Positions 14,336-27,210 of a stretch of 64,000 nucleotides of DNA are shown here, piece after piece. The stretch covers positions 3,286,001-3,350,000 of the forward strand of contig NC_052105.1 in assembly GCF_012273895.1 (NCBI RefSeq), read 5' to 3'. The translations under genes and the position numbers were made by a program. The notes beneath the pieces are model-generated. The model worked only from the letters and a program-made list of their open reading frames with translations, was not told the DNA's origin and ran no database searches. This stretch comes from Zerene cesonia (Eukaryota > Arthropoda > Insecta > Lepidoptera > Pieridae). Each line of letters starts with the position of its first letter. Within the stretch, counting starts at the first letter, position 1.

Positions 14336-17101
14336 GAATTAGTAACATTCGCTTATTTATTAACGACCCGAGTCGATCTTCGGTCTAACCGAATTATATT
14401 TTTTAAACATTTAAGTATTTTATATAGATAAGGAAATACGTTTTTGGTCATCATTTCACGGTTTTTTTTCACTACCATCGAATTGAAAATGCTTTCACCT
14501 TCCCCATACATAAAGATGTTTTCACCCCAAACTATTTCAGCTACAGTGGCTGCATATCATAAAACCTCAAGGAGCTGCACTTAAGTGCGCCCTGTGATTG
14601 ATGTAGCTTTTATTACTTATATGTACTTAGAAGTCCACTAGGGAGTAAGTAAAAACATGGAGATGCCTATAAAAAACACTTAACGTAAATACATTTAAGA
14701 TTACATTCATTACATTGGGAATAGATATCACACGTAACTTGTTTATGATAAGAAAAAGTTTAAATTTTATTCCCTTTCTATGTCTTTTAGTTTTAAATGG
14801 AACAAAATAACAACTACAACAAGTAAGCGGTCATCTTTTAACCTAAGGCACAGATTAAAAAATTCTCTTTGCGTACACTGCAAACAGAGGTAAAATTTAA
14901 TGGGTCGTACTTTTAGCTGTGTCGCAGAACTAGGCCTCAGGGCGGTTACTGGGTTTTGTCTTTGTTATGAATGACGCCTTACCCTTGAACCTTTAAGCAT
15001 TTTACCTTTGCTTCCCGAAGTGCGGTACAACGTTTTATACGTAGATTTGATTTAAATATTTCATTCTCTTGTTTTATTTGGAATTCTTCAATTATATCAA
15101 CATACTCTTGTTTCCCAGGAGGTATTGGTTTTTATTTAAAGATCATTTGACTGATAACTGCATATATAATCTTCCGACGTTCATTTATGAAATTCATCAC
15201 TCAATCTGTAATCATCAGATGTTTAAGCATCACTAAAAAAATTCCCGTGCTCTTTGCTCCACATTACAAAGATAACAGTTATACAATAATGTTCTAATAA
15301 TTAATCTTTCAAAAGTTAATTGAAGCAAAAGGAAAATACGAAGCCAATAATAAGCCAAGTCTTTGAAAGTTTAAGCCAATAAGTTTTATTATGTCGCTTT
15401 AACCGCTGTTTCAGTGAAATCCATTTTTTATTTCATTGTTTATTTATTATGTTGGTAAAGGTATAGCGAATTAGAACACGACTCAACAATAATTCTCTAT
15501 TATTTTTACAATTATACAATGTACTTAATACTTTATGCAAAAATCAAAAAAAGTATTTGTTTTATGACATTCTATTAACATACTAATATAGCTAACAATA
15601 ACACTAATTTTTGTCTGTGTCTCTATTAGTAGGGACACGGCACCAATCTTGAATGAAATATAGAATGAGAATAATTGAGGGACAAGATCAAAGATGAGAT
15701 CAACTTTTTCATTAGGTAATAAACCTCGAAATACTTGAAATAGGTAGGGGATAAACGTTCTTATCCACAGTTAATTTCGTAAGTGAAACCGCATCGTAGA
15801 TTTAGTATAATATTTACAAATGTTTTCCAATCAGTGACTTATGTATGTAAAAACCGTTAGATTACTCGCGAGTTTGAGTCGTAAAATTGTGATCATTTGG
15901 CTAGAATGCGAACAAATCTCAGTTATGTCGCCGCTATGACCTTTCACATTGTACTTTTTAAATATACCGAATCCATTTCGAATGTTCATTTCATAATTCA
16001 ACAGTTTCACCTCGATACATTATAATCTACCGATACGATATATACTCGAAGGAAAGTTATAATTTGACAAAGTTTACAAAAACGTATTATATCACAATTT
16101 CGGTGACATAATAACGGTTAAAACAAATATCAAATCGAATCAAATAACTTACAATCATTGAATGATACACTTACTGAAATAGAATGTTCTTCTAGAAATA
16201 TCTATCTGTGTATGTAGCTATAATTAGACGACCTCTTTACTCTATGGTCCCTAAATTCTTCCAGGATTACGAGACTCAAACGACTAATCTTCCCAATAAG
16301 AAGTAATTACAGATAAAATTAATGCTAGTCAACGTTCATGACGACAAAAAGAATTTGCGGTAATCAATGTTTAATACACTACGTTTTAAGAGCATACGTT
16401 AAAATAAAATACTAATGTTAGAGGTGTCTATACTAAAACAAACAGATTAACTAACTTTAAGGATATTGTAAAGGACTTATTTATGTGCACAATTTTGTCA
16501 TCCTCAATTACTTTCGAAGTACATAAGCTGACGAAATCCTTTATTCAAAGAATTTCCAAGTTCGAGGGTACAAACTAACGGATAAAGGTTGACATGGGCC
16601 AATTTGAAAGACCCATTTCCGTAATATGATATTCAGAGTCAAGTTCGTCCCATGTCATTGGTGATATTGCGTTAAGAAAGTCTCGATCAAGACTTTTTCT
16701 TTCCTTTTCATCGACTGTTGTTATAGGCACAACTTCAGCTAGTGCTTTTTGTTTTATTTCATTTTAAATAATAAATATTAACTTTCTATTGCGTTTTTGA
16801 TGAATACTCCACATTAGACATTGAGATCTGACCGAGGCAAACTGACCTACTCAAATCTGAGTTCAACTCAACGGCCACTGAAGGAGCTTATTTCGATATA
16901 CAATAATAGTAAATCCAATAATAAACATTACTATACATATAACTGCATATCTCCAAAATTGGTAGATTGCAAAAAAAAACAAACTAAAGTAAATCTGAAG
17001 GAATTCACATCTGTTCGTGTTCATTTCTTTTGGTAAGGTTATACAAATGTCCACAATCATGTTAACAATGACGAATTGTTCTAATATATTATTATTATAC
17101 T

Positions 17102-17164
17102 TCATCATCATCATCATCAGCCCATATACGTTCCCACTGCTGGGACACAGGCCTCCTATGAGGA
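17102..17164 (-). mobile_element. 3-prime end of a lepidopteran non-LTR element with (GAT)n tail
   Basis: On the minus strand: CCTCATAGGAGGCCTGTGTC, then CCAGCAGTGGGAACGTATAT, GGGCTGATGATGATGATGA. Such tails mark the end of a widespread lepidopteran retrotransposon; the rest of the element is absent. Confidence 0.6.
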
Positions 17165-17984
17165 TTATTATACTTTAAAAAATAAAAAAATAGATATAAA
17201 ACAGAAAAACAAAATATTTCCACACTTTATATCACAAACACAATTATGAAAAACCCATTTTCCCCCGAACGGAGTATATATTTTCCCCGTTTCCACAATT
17301 GCCGAGAACGGCTTGAAAGTAAATTTTGTAAAAACATATCTAGCGTCCGCCTGAACTTGTTCGCGTGCTTTCGCCTCAAAGCGATATCTTGTTCGTGATA
17401 AAATGTTATTTCGCAAGGAATTGAACTCTTCAAGCTACACTTTGATGAAGTTTCTGAAACTCGTTTCCATGCACGCGCTGGTCAATGGCTGCCGAAGTTC
17501 AATTAAATCGTATATTTTAAACCAACGAATGTTTTCCCTGCTCTTACAAGACTTCTTTAAAATCTATGATTTCGTACAAAGAAATTATACATTCAAATTC
17601 TTATTCGATATGTCGTAAATTAGCGAAAATATTATCTATACAGTATAGCAAACATTACGTATGATAGTTAATACATCAGACATAGGTACCTTTTAATTTA
17701 TGTTTCAGAAATTTAAAATATTCCGTTCTCTACGTTATTAATGGCACACCAGCAAAAATCTATTTAACATTCATACAATTTAAATTGAACATAAATTGCT
17801 TATTAATTATTGAGTATTTATCACTTATATCACAATATCCAAAGTTCTCGAAATTATGTAAAATTGTATTAATTTTTAAAACAATATTTAAAATTCTCTA
17901 TTACGTATCATTCCATTCCTAATTTCATTAAAAACAGCCATGACGCAAATTACGTAAACACTCGACGGTTAAGTAAATTAAATT

Positions 17985-18052
17985 TTGCACAACATATAAA
18001 AATGTCAAAATTATTTTTTAAAAATATTTTGACATTTTTATATGTTGTGCAA
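17985..18052. repeat. Perfect palindrome, 27-bp arms
   Basis: Left arm 17985-18011 begins TTGCACAACATATAAAAATG. The right arm, 18026-18052, is its exact reverse complement, with four further pairs flanking a tiny loop. It ends directly where the reverse-transcriptase frame begins, 77 bp from the N gap. It may be a real inverted duplication, a hairpin transcript, or a fold-back assembly artefact at the gap edge. Confidence 0.85.
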
Positions 18053-18129
18053 TTATATATTCGGCAGATATAACTTCTTGCATAAAAAATTGCCAGTATC
18101 ATTTATATGCTGATGATTTGCAAATTTAC
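18053..18129 (+). pseudogene. Non-LTR reverse transcriptase fragment (YADD motif), cut by gap
   Basis: The plus-strand frame ending at 18129 reads DITSCIKNCQYHLYADDLQ and continues to the gap. YADD (18106-18117) is the catalytic Asp-Asp box of reverse transcriptase. HLYADDLQIY is the form common in jockey-like elements of insects, which replicate by target-primed reverse transcription. Only about 25 residues are visible. The frame is closed by TAA at 18019, inside the adjacent palindrome, so this is a truncated or broken copy, or a chimeric gap edge. Confidence 0.8.
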
Positions 18130-19129
18130 NNNNNNNNNNNNNNNNNNNNNNNNNNNNNNNNNNNNNNNNNNNNNNNNNNNNNNNNNNNNNNNNNNNNNNN
18201 NNNNNNNNNNNNNNNNNNNNNNNNNNNNNNNNNNNNNNNNNNNNNNNNNNNNNNNNNNNNNNNNNNNNNNNNNNNNNNNNNNNNNNNNNNNNNNNNNNNN
18301 NNNNNNNNNNNNNNNNNNNNNNNNNNNNNNNNNNNNNNNNNNNNNNNNNNNNNNNNNNNNNNNNNNNNNNNNNNNNNNNNNNNNNNNNNNNNNNNNNNNN
18401 NNNNNNNNNNNNNNNNNNNNNNNNNNNNNNNNNNNNNNNNNNNNNNNNNNNNNNNNNNNNNNNNNNNNNNNNNNNNNNNNNNNNNNNNNNNNNNNNNNNN
18501 NNNNNNNNNNNNNNNNNNNNNNNNNNNNNNNNNNNNNNNNNNNNNNNNNNNNNNNNNNNNNNNNNNNNNNNNNNNNNNNNNNNNNNNNNNNNNNNNNNNN
18601 NNNNNNNNNNNNNNNNNNNNNNNNNNNNNNNNNNNNNNNNNNNNNNNNNNNNNNNNNNNNNNNNNNNNNNNNNNNNNNNNNNNNNNNNNNNNNNNNNNNN
18701 NNNNNNNNNNNNNNNNNNNNNNNNNNNNNNNNNNNNNNNNNNNNNNNNNNNNNNNNNNNNNNNNNNNNNNNNNNNNNNNNNNNNNNNNNNNNNNNNNNNN
18801 NNNNNNNNNNNNNNNNNNNNNNNNNNNNNNNNNNNNNNNNNNNNNNNNNNNNNNNNNNNNNNNNNNNNNNNNNNNNNNNNNNNNNNNNNNNNNNNNNNNN
18901 NNNNNNNNNNNNNNNNNNNNNNNNNNNNNNNNNNNNNNNNNNNNNNNNNNNNNNNNNNNNNNNNNNNNNNNNNNNNNNNNNNNNNNNNNNNNNNNNNNNN
19001 NNNNNNNNNNNNNNNNNNNNNNNNNNNNNNNNNNNNNNNNNNNNNNNNNNNNNNNNNNNNNNNNNNNNNNNNNNNNNNNNNNNNNNNNNNNNNNNNNNNN
19101 NNNNNNNNNNNNNNNNNNNNNNNNNNNNN
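18130..19129. other. Assembly gap (1000 N)
   Basis: A run of exactly 1000 N, the usual placeholder for a gap of unknown size. It lies inside a non-LTR retrotransposon copy: reverse transcriptase before it, 3-prime tail after it. Long ORFs drawn across it are artefacts. Confidence 0.99.
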
Positions 19130-19229
19130 CTTTCTTTTTTATGTCTTTTTTTGTAATTGTTTTTATTATTGTGTATGTTGTTTGGTTGCAATAAATCATT
19201 TGTATTAATATTATTATTATTATTATTAA
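19130..19229 (+). mobile_element. 3-prime end of the non-LTR retrotransposon, with (ATT)n tail
   Basis: T-rich sequence, then GGTTGCAATAAATC with AATAAA at 19190-19195, then an ATT microsatellite at 19205-19229. A poly(A)-like signal followed by a short tandem tail is the usual 3-prime end of this sort of LINE. It lies in the same orientation as the YADD fragment on the other side of the gap, so both probably belong to one insertion. Confidence 0.55.
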
Positions 19230-20049
19230 AATAAGCAAAACACTACTACACTTGTATGAATAACAATATAGTTTCTTTCTGTTTGAGAGGGAGACAAAAG
19301 TCAAATCTTTCGCTCGTCGAAAACTGCCGCTTCGCTTCTCGCTAACCTATTTTTACATCATAATCTAGGTATTAAATTAATTCAATGCTGATTTTTGTGG
19401 CTGTGCGTTCTAATTACGCCTTGGCTCTTATATTATTTCAGGAAAAGGTAAGAAATATATAGGTACTAGACATTGACCCACTGCGTATAAATATAGATGT
19501 TAATTATTACGTGGTATGGTTGCCACGAATTCTGAAAAAAGCCTACGGAAATAGCACCTTAACCTGACCCACTTCGTCATGCATTGGGTCGATATTTGGA
19601 GCCGTTTAGTGAACAATGAATTTACGTTTACTTTATTTTAGGGATGGAAGATAAATGAACGAGTCACGTTTGGGAATTAGTATTGAAAACCTCTAAATAT
19701 AACGTATAATATGTTGCCAAAAAGATAAAAAAGTAATATTTTTCATGCAATTTCGTATAGACATATAAAAATTATTGTGACACATTTTAAATTTTAGAAT
19801 TAATGGATAGCCATTAATTTAAAATACACGAGACAAGGAGTCTGTTTAAGTCTATAAAAAAAATTATTAATTTCGTCTTGGTAACTTGTATGCTTTATTG
19901 ACGCGAACAAATTCTGACAACAGCTGTTGTATTTACAATAATGTCAAACTTTACGCGAGCATTAAATGTTATATTACTTCCTTCATAAAAATGAAAATGT
20001 GAGTAAATATAGATTAAAATATGAAAGGTTGAATACGTTATTATATTAT

Positions 20050-20275
20050 ATATGGTGGCTCAGTGGTGAGGACCTCGGACTTAAAATCGACAAGTCGGGG
20101 TTCGAAACCAGTTAAAGTATCTCGATCTATGTTCTTGCTACGTCTGGAATAACCTGGGGTAAAGAAAATAAAACATAGCCTGCTATAATGTAATAACCGT
20201 AAAGTAAGTAGTTTTTGAGCCAAATCGTAACAACTGCATTCTATATTTCCTCTGTATAATATTACTTCATACATT
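20050..20275 (+). mobile_element. tRNA-derived SINE
   Basis: An A box TGGCTCAGTGG (20056-20066) and a B box GGTTCGAAACC (20099-20109; one change from consensus) are spaced as in tRNA genes. A non-tRNA body of about 160 bp follows. This is the layout of a Pol III SINE copied by a partner LINE. There is no clear poly(A) tail, so it is probably old. ORFs over it are not coding. Confidence 0.65.
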
Positions 20276-20279
20276 ATTT

Positions 20280-23200
20280 TTTCTCATTTCTTACATAATC
20301 TCTAATATTTTTAACGACGATACGTTGATCACTGTTTATCAAAACAGATTGTTTTAACCAACAAATACTACCGCCGGCTCACAAACCGTTCGACCCAGTT
20401 AGAACTCAATAAATAATTCAATGAACTGCTTTGGGTTGCCATGAACACTGTTGGTCCTACTGCAAGACATTTTTACCCGACTTTACAAATGTACTCGATT
20501 TTTAGCTTCACTATATAATGTTTGTCTGTGTGTATGTAACAGACTTCTTAAGAATTTATTTGGACCAACTTTAAATGGACAGATTTAATTCAAACTTTGT
20601 ACGCTTATCAAGGATCTGTGACAATACAAGGATATATAGGATCGCCCAAATTAAATGACACCTTTCCTTACGTACACTCTATATAGCAAATGTGACAATT
20701 CAGTTGATGAAAAGCCCACCTTAGTAATATTTTTTCAAAACCTTTATTATATACTCGTCTTATAACAGGCGTTTTACTAATTTTTGAATCTGAAATTTAT
20801 ATTTTTGACATCAACTCGACATAGCTGCCAACATTCAATATTTTTTTCATCTATTCCTATATTGCAAAATATTATATCAGATTAGAAAATGTACATAGCT
20901 TGATCATTCATACACTTTCCAAGTACTCACAGTTTCGTACCACATATATTCACCAGTCACCTTCAGGAGATGCAATGCGCTATGAATAATTCTTTTGGAG
21001 TTTTACTCTATCCCCTTCTTCTGTTCTGGTTATGTTGATTTGGAATTAACCCGTTTTAATATCAACAGAACATTACACCGTTTTTTCTGGTTTGGATTAA
21101 AATCAATATGTCATTTTACTACTGCTACTGCTTGCTTGCTATTTGAACACATATTTGTTCGTATTCTTGGGACTCTTATTTGTTGTATTATATTAGCTAT
21201 ATTAAATAATACGGCGAAGAGAAATCTGCTAAGGATTAAAGAATATTCACCGTGGACTTTATCCCATACTTGAGTATACACTTGAGGAGCTTAATACTTA
21301 AAAATTTCTCATTTTATTCCGTCGTCGCTCTTTAATGATCTTTCAAACAGATCCCTACACCTTGTATCATTAATTTGAACCATATTTTTTCTCAAATGGT
21401 CCCTAAAGCTGACGTCGAAACTAGCGTCTACATATTACAAGAGGGTGGAACGTTACCTTGGTAAAGGCGAGCGTTTATAAATCTATATACGCTACCTTTA
21501 AAAATTAAAACAAATGTACGAGGACACTTTTAATGTACACCTTGAAATTTTTAAATTTAGCTTGAACACGATAGTCTACATTGATTGTTATGAATAAATT
21601 ATAGCATAAAGTACAGTTATACAAATATCAGTGTACTTGTGTTCAGTTGCCTTATAGCTGTTTAGACACAGCATTTTGATACAATTATTTTTTCATGAGT
21701 CTCATTACGTACGTTGGCGTCATTGTAACAAATGCATGTTGTCCTGAATTAAATTTAGTTTGTGTCGCTTTCATGCCATTATTTGTTGCATTAATGTAAT
21801 CTAAAATATATATTTTAGTATACTAACACTAAACGATATCTCTCATAATCAGAGTGGTTACTAAAATTTTGATAAACGATATTAAAAAGTTTATTCTCAA
21901 ATTTTTTCTCACGTGGTCATAATGTGTATATGTGTTAACTTAAACTTTAAGTATAATTAAAAAAACTTTGAGTGACAATTTTATATACAGATATCAAATG
22001 AGGAATGAAAGAAATGAAAGCAATTATAAAAGTATTATCAGGACAGAATATCAGGATTTTCGTAGTATAGGATTTGCTTTGTTGTGAAAGTTTTTTACTT
22101 ATCTATTATCTGTACGCGCGTAATACTTTAATGTTAAAGCGATTTAAATAGTTATTTAAGTGAAATATTCCCCTCAAATTTACAACAAATATATAAATTA
22201 TACACAAAATGTTCTCAAAATTTTATTTAGAAACATACGTAATTAATTAATTAAGAATCCTATTTTCCTAAAGATAAACAACTGTTACTCAAGACTTGAA
22301 TGAGAAACCCTTGTCGTGTGTGAAATTAGGGTTCCAAGTTAATGTGTTAGCGGGGATGTTTTTTTCAATTTATTTGCCCTTTCTTTGTAATGGTTACAGT
22401 ATTTACTCGTTCCGTGGAAAAAAGTAATCCTATAGATTAATTTTGTTTTTATTTTTTTGTATGTATACAGTGCAATTATAAAAATCGCCGTATTAAAAAT
22501 ATGTGATGATGTGTCTTGAAGGGCTAAGAATAAAAATGGTTTCATATGAATATTTTACCCATATATGAGGTAAGGGCAACGTCCATTTAAATATTTATTT
22601 AAAAAAGTAGGTACTTTATTTTAATCATTTATTTTACTCAGATATCTCGTTGGCATGATACTAAATACCATACTTACCTGATATATTAGTTGTAAATATA
22701 CCTACTCACTGAGAATTTCTAACTACTTCAAAATTAATAGCATTTAATTAACAAAACTTTGTCCAAGGAGCTCCAATGTGCAATTTTATTGATCATCGAA
22801 ATTTGCTGAATTATTTATTATGTTGGATATTAATTGTTTATTTAGAGAGGTTTATTTCGTTGGTAATGTAAAAGTTTCATTGTTTAATTATTGAATACAT
22901 TAAATTCTTTAAAATCTAAAGTTTGTGCCTTTTTAAACGATAAAACGTTAGTATTAATGTAACATACATATATCTGTTATTATGTTAGTTGGCAGAGTAA
23001 AATAATATTTGTATTGCTACTTCTTAAATCTAGCTCCAAGTTATATAAACACAAAAATTCTTTTAGTCGTTACACTTTTGTCTCCTAGCTAGCTTCAAAC
23101 CTAATAACCATACAATAAAATTGTTTCGTTGCTTCGAAAGAAAGACAAACAAACACGTTAATAAACAAACGTACACTTTTGTATTTATAATACAAGTAGA

Positions 23201-26050
23201 GATTAAGTGATTTACTAGTAATGTCAAAATTCTAATTGTCTAACATATCTTTTATTTGTCTAGCTAATTAGAAATAAAATTAATTTCTATTTGATACTAT
23301 CATTCAGAGATATGATAAATAATGTTGGCCAATTCTTAGACCTACCCGATCTATAAACAAAACCTCATAAAAATCAGTTTCGGACGAGTTTTGCAACTAA
23401 TATTGTGTCAGGGGAATTTTATATACACAAACATAAAATGAAAATTCATGTTTCCTTCCAAATATAAAGTTCTTGAACTTTACGCCGTCTCTACACTATA
23501 GCTTTGACCAAATTGCTAACACAGCATTTTTGTTCATCTATCAAATTCGGATCGTATTCCTTTTGGTGTTACAGAAATAAATATAGAGGGCGAATAAGCT
23601 AACAGCGCCATCTATTGAATCTAGTGTATATTAAATACATGATTATCATAACATGTCGTAGTATTAAGAAATTCCCAGAGATGGCGTGGTGAACAATATA
23701 TTTTCTCTTTCAGACATTTCATTATTTCTTTGTACAATATGCCATAGAGATAAAAAAGCTGACTCCTAACAAATAAAAAAAATGCACAAATGGCGACTTC
23801 ATGGTTCAAAACTATCTCGACCAGGTAACCTTCAATCAGGCAGAATATCAATGTAGCCTTAATGTAGCATAATGTTTGACCAAGTGTGTAAAAAAAAAAA
23901 AGAGAAAGTATATACGTAAATTTACTTATTCCATTTCATAAATAGATAATTCTACATAATCAGAAATGACGTTTGATTCCTTTTTTTAACCGACTCCAAA
24001 AGGAGGAGGAATACCATTATTTGTATGTGCTACTCATTGATAGGCTAGAGTATATAAAAATTGTGTAATTTAATTATTGGTTTAACTTATTTAAATTTGC
24101 AAGGCGAATTTTTGTTTTTTTTTCATATATGTGTGTTAAAGAGGTTTCCTCACTCTTGCTTTTTCAAAACTAAATAATATTTTACCTATTAAAATAAAGG
24201 ACATTAAAGGATTACTGAAACTATTCATAATTTTTAAATTCATTTAGGACTATTTCAAACGTTTTTAACGTCTAAGCATCGTCTTCATGTAATATAGATA
24301 AATAAATAACATAGATAAAAAATTGCATCTTTGCAGCGTAACTGCGTGAGTGCACATGTGAGGCACCATATCTTTAAGGATCAAATGTACCTTATTCTAA
24401 TTTTGAAAAACAAATCTCGAAACAGACAGGGACTAAAAAACTGTTGGAGTGGGAGTCTTTATCAACTAAAATTAAAACAAAATACATTTTTCAATACTTT
24501 TATTACGTCATTTATTTCAAACTACACCTTCAAAATTATATTTGATTATAACTACGATAAGCTATAACATTACCTAACATTTGATCAAAACCTATCGTTT
24601 TATGAAAAATTTTGACACGTTTTAAGACTTCCAGAAATTTTCATGCTATCATTACGTTCCATTATATACTTACTACGTTAAATATTAAACGGATAGTTGT
24701 GGGCGATATACAATAAAAATCGAAAAATCATGATTTGGATACATCATTCTCATCATTTTTGAAATTGGAATTTATTATGTTATGTAAAATAAGAAAAAGG
24801 TCCTATATAAGATGTGAATATTACAAATCCTGAGCAAATTTCTTTAGTGTAGTCTATTTAGAATGTAGGCAGAATAGTATTTGTCAATGTTTCTTTGCAA
24901 TCCATACATGTTTGCTAGAGACGCATAAATTTTATTGCACATCGCCTACGCAGTTGCTTAGTAATAAAACCGTATATTAAATATTAAAATTAGTTGCACG
25001 CTTGCAGAAGCTGCTTTGCGGTGGTTTAGTACATATTAAAATGTCTCACATACATAAAAATTCGCTCGTTCCCATATAAAACTACTATTACACCTAAATA
25101 TATTGTTATACACGTAACAAAATTGTTAAAACGTATTTTAAGTCTCAAACAAGTGTTAGTCAAAATCAGGTACAAATTAATCAAAATTAAATCTAAGGTA
25201 ACTGAACAGTAGAGGAAGATTTTGAGATCACGTTGCATTTCTTATTGATTAATCGTCTGAATCAATTTAAGAATTCATTGAAATAAATCGTATTACATGC
25301 GTACACATAAATTTATTTCAGTTTTTGGCGTTTACAAACATTATATCAAACTAAATCACAGAAAATTACTAAACAAATTATTTGTCTACTCTTAAATGCG
25401 ACAATGAAGTATCTGAATTGGACCATATTTTTCCAAATGAAAACCCCATAACACAAGGCCCATAAATAGGTATTTCTACTTATATCTAATGTAACAAAAA
25501 ATATAAATAAGTCAAAGTGACTGTTACATAACATGTGCAATCTTTCTATGATCTTACTTACGCATACATTATGTGCCATAACAGAGAACTACGGTTATTT
25601 TTTTTCATATATATAACGCCCACTGTTACTTCTGTATAACATGACATCAATTATAGCGAATGTATTGTTCTGACCGCGATGTATTCTTTTATAGAATTGC
25701 AATCTGACATCGTAAAGGATTTACAATGAATAAATTAAACGATTTACTATGCGATGCAACTAGGGATAGGATCGAGATTTTGCTATTTTGTGTCGTTACT
25801 GGTATTAATGAAAACGAATTAATATATCATAAATAATAATAATCTAAATTACAAAAATGTGTGTCTTTAAAATTTATGAAAAGGCACAGCATAATAAGTG
25901 GTAAAAGTCAGGCAAAATAAAATAAACCGATTATGAAAAGAAAATTTCCAGGAAAATCGTATTTTTCAAAAGACATTTGACACGAAATTGACACAAGAAG
26001 GTCATTGACGTTCCTATTCTTAATTGAATCGCATAGTATTCAAGTTGTAC
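20280..26050. other. Gene-poor AT-rich stretch
   Basis: Several ORFs of 70-92 codons (e.g. 20995-21273 plus, with hydrophobic segments) have composition expected of random AT-rich DNA. Some start at non-ATG codons. No domain is recognised. One decayed Helitron-like 5-prime end lies near 23100-23210. Confidence 0.5.
23975..24040 (+). repeat. Short relic of the AACCGAC repeat
   Basis: AACCGACTCCAAAAGGAGGA (start 23989) followed by diverged sequence. Confidence 0.4.
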
Positions 26051-26070
26051 TCTTAATCTAAGCTCAATAT

Positions 26071-26076
26071 TTTATT
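26071..26076 (-). terminator. Candidate poly(A) signal for the SHB-family gene
   Basis: On the minus strand this is AATAAA, about 950 bp past the stop codon, and the first such hexamer I found downstream. The intervening sequence has no supported coding region and would be 3-prime UTR. In AT-rich DNA this hexamer occurs often by chance, so the call is weak. Confidence 0.25.
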
Positions 26077-27023
26077 ACGTGGATGAAAAACTATTTAATA
26101 ACTACGGTGCAAAAATTAAAACTCCTTAGTCTATTACGGTATAAATAGCTAGTTAAAGGTCTGTCACAATGCGTGTACCAGTTTGTACCTTGCTTAAAAT
26201 CGATACGGTATTCGTGACCGCCTTGAAAACGATGAATCACTACCACTTTAATACTATTTAAGTCAACGAACGGACTATGTGGACTATATTGTTTTCAGTT
26301 AGTGTACATCAGATATTATTCTGACTTTTTGTGCATGAATGATACTTAAATATCGAACCCGCCAAATCCAGCCCAGTAATATAATTAGGCCCCAAATTAT
26401 GTACATAAAACACATAAAAATACATAAAATTGCTTGTGGTTACATTACGAACTTATCATTTACGTCAATAAATAAACCCATAAATGAGTGTTTACACATC
26501 TTAGAATGATTGTAATGAATTAATAGCAAGCGATAACAAAACTACGTTCTGATAATAGCTATAATAATGTGAATATGAAATAAATAAGATGATTACATTC
26601 ACTAATAAATTAATTATTTAAGAATACAGGTTGCTGCGGTGTATGGACTAGCATAATAAGAAATAGTGTATTCCGAGCGGTTAAAATACAAAAGCCCCTT
26701 AAAAAGCTAAACATATCCTAAAACTCTTTGGTATTATTCACTGGACGCTAAAACTATACAGAGATACACATACAACTGCTAATGTATCAAAAATTTCTAA
26801 AAGAAAACTTGCTTCCATATTTACACCCGTCTGAATGCGATGCTAACTGAAACCTGAAAGCGGACGCAACTAAAATCATTGGCGATTTTTCCTCCTCCAC
26901 CCCGAAGTCTTTCAAATCTTCAGGCCTTGGCAGAATGAACTCGAGCAACTCAAGCAATCGCCAATAAGTTGATTGCGTGTCAGAAGAAATCCAGTGGACG
27001 ATGCCCACAGTCTACTTCTGTCC
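26077..27023 (-). other. Probable 3-prime UTR and flank
   Basis: No stable ORF with family resemblance is present. GC content is slightly raised near 26820-27000, next to the coding exon, then falls. It would be transcribed as the 3-prime UTR if the AATAAA at 26076 is used. Short ORFs seen here are out-of-frame extensions of the SH2 exon region. Confidence 0.35.
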
Positions 27024-27210
27024 TCAAAGCATAACGGCTGGTAGTGGAGTTGACAGAGCCATATGTTCCGCTCCCCTGACCGGTAGTCTTTGAGCCGTAA
27101 CATAATGTCTCATTAAAGCAGGCACTGTAGGAAATGCAGTTGAGGCCCCTCCCAAAGTATATCCATCACCTCCACGACATATACGCATGTGCATAAAACC
27201 ACGGGTAGAC
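27024..27210 (-). CDS. SHB-family adaptor, SH2 domain exon 2 and stop codon
   Basis: The terminal coding exon, with acceptor ATTTCAG then GTCTACC, 62 codons and TGA at 27026-27024. It encodes STRGFMHMRI (strand beta-D with the conserved His), a Gly-rich turn, YTLGGASTAF, FPTVPALMRHYVT (helix alpha-B region), and QRLPVRGAEHMAL near the end. The protein ends only 12 residues after RGAEH, as in vertebrate SHB-family members, where the SH2 domain is C-terminal. Intron position in the middle of the SH2 domain is clear from the phases. The 3-prime UTR follows at lower coordinates. Overlapping ORFs in other frames here are shadows. Confidence 0.95.

Larger units (their letters stand above)
12156..17984. 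other. Gene-poor AT-rich stretch
   Basis: No supported gene. A GC-richer patch at about 14900-15030 and another at 17240-17480 stand out. The latter carries overlapping minus-strand frames of 68 and 82 codons that I do not recognise. Confidence 0.45.

Noticed and set aside
18103..19304. Long ORFs (349-392 codons) on both strands
   Set aside because: They are made of N from the assembly gap; only the 25-residue RT piece at the plus-strand left edge is meaningful.
20041..20274. 77-codon minus-strand ORF
   Set aside because: It overlies the tRNA-derived SINE.
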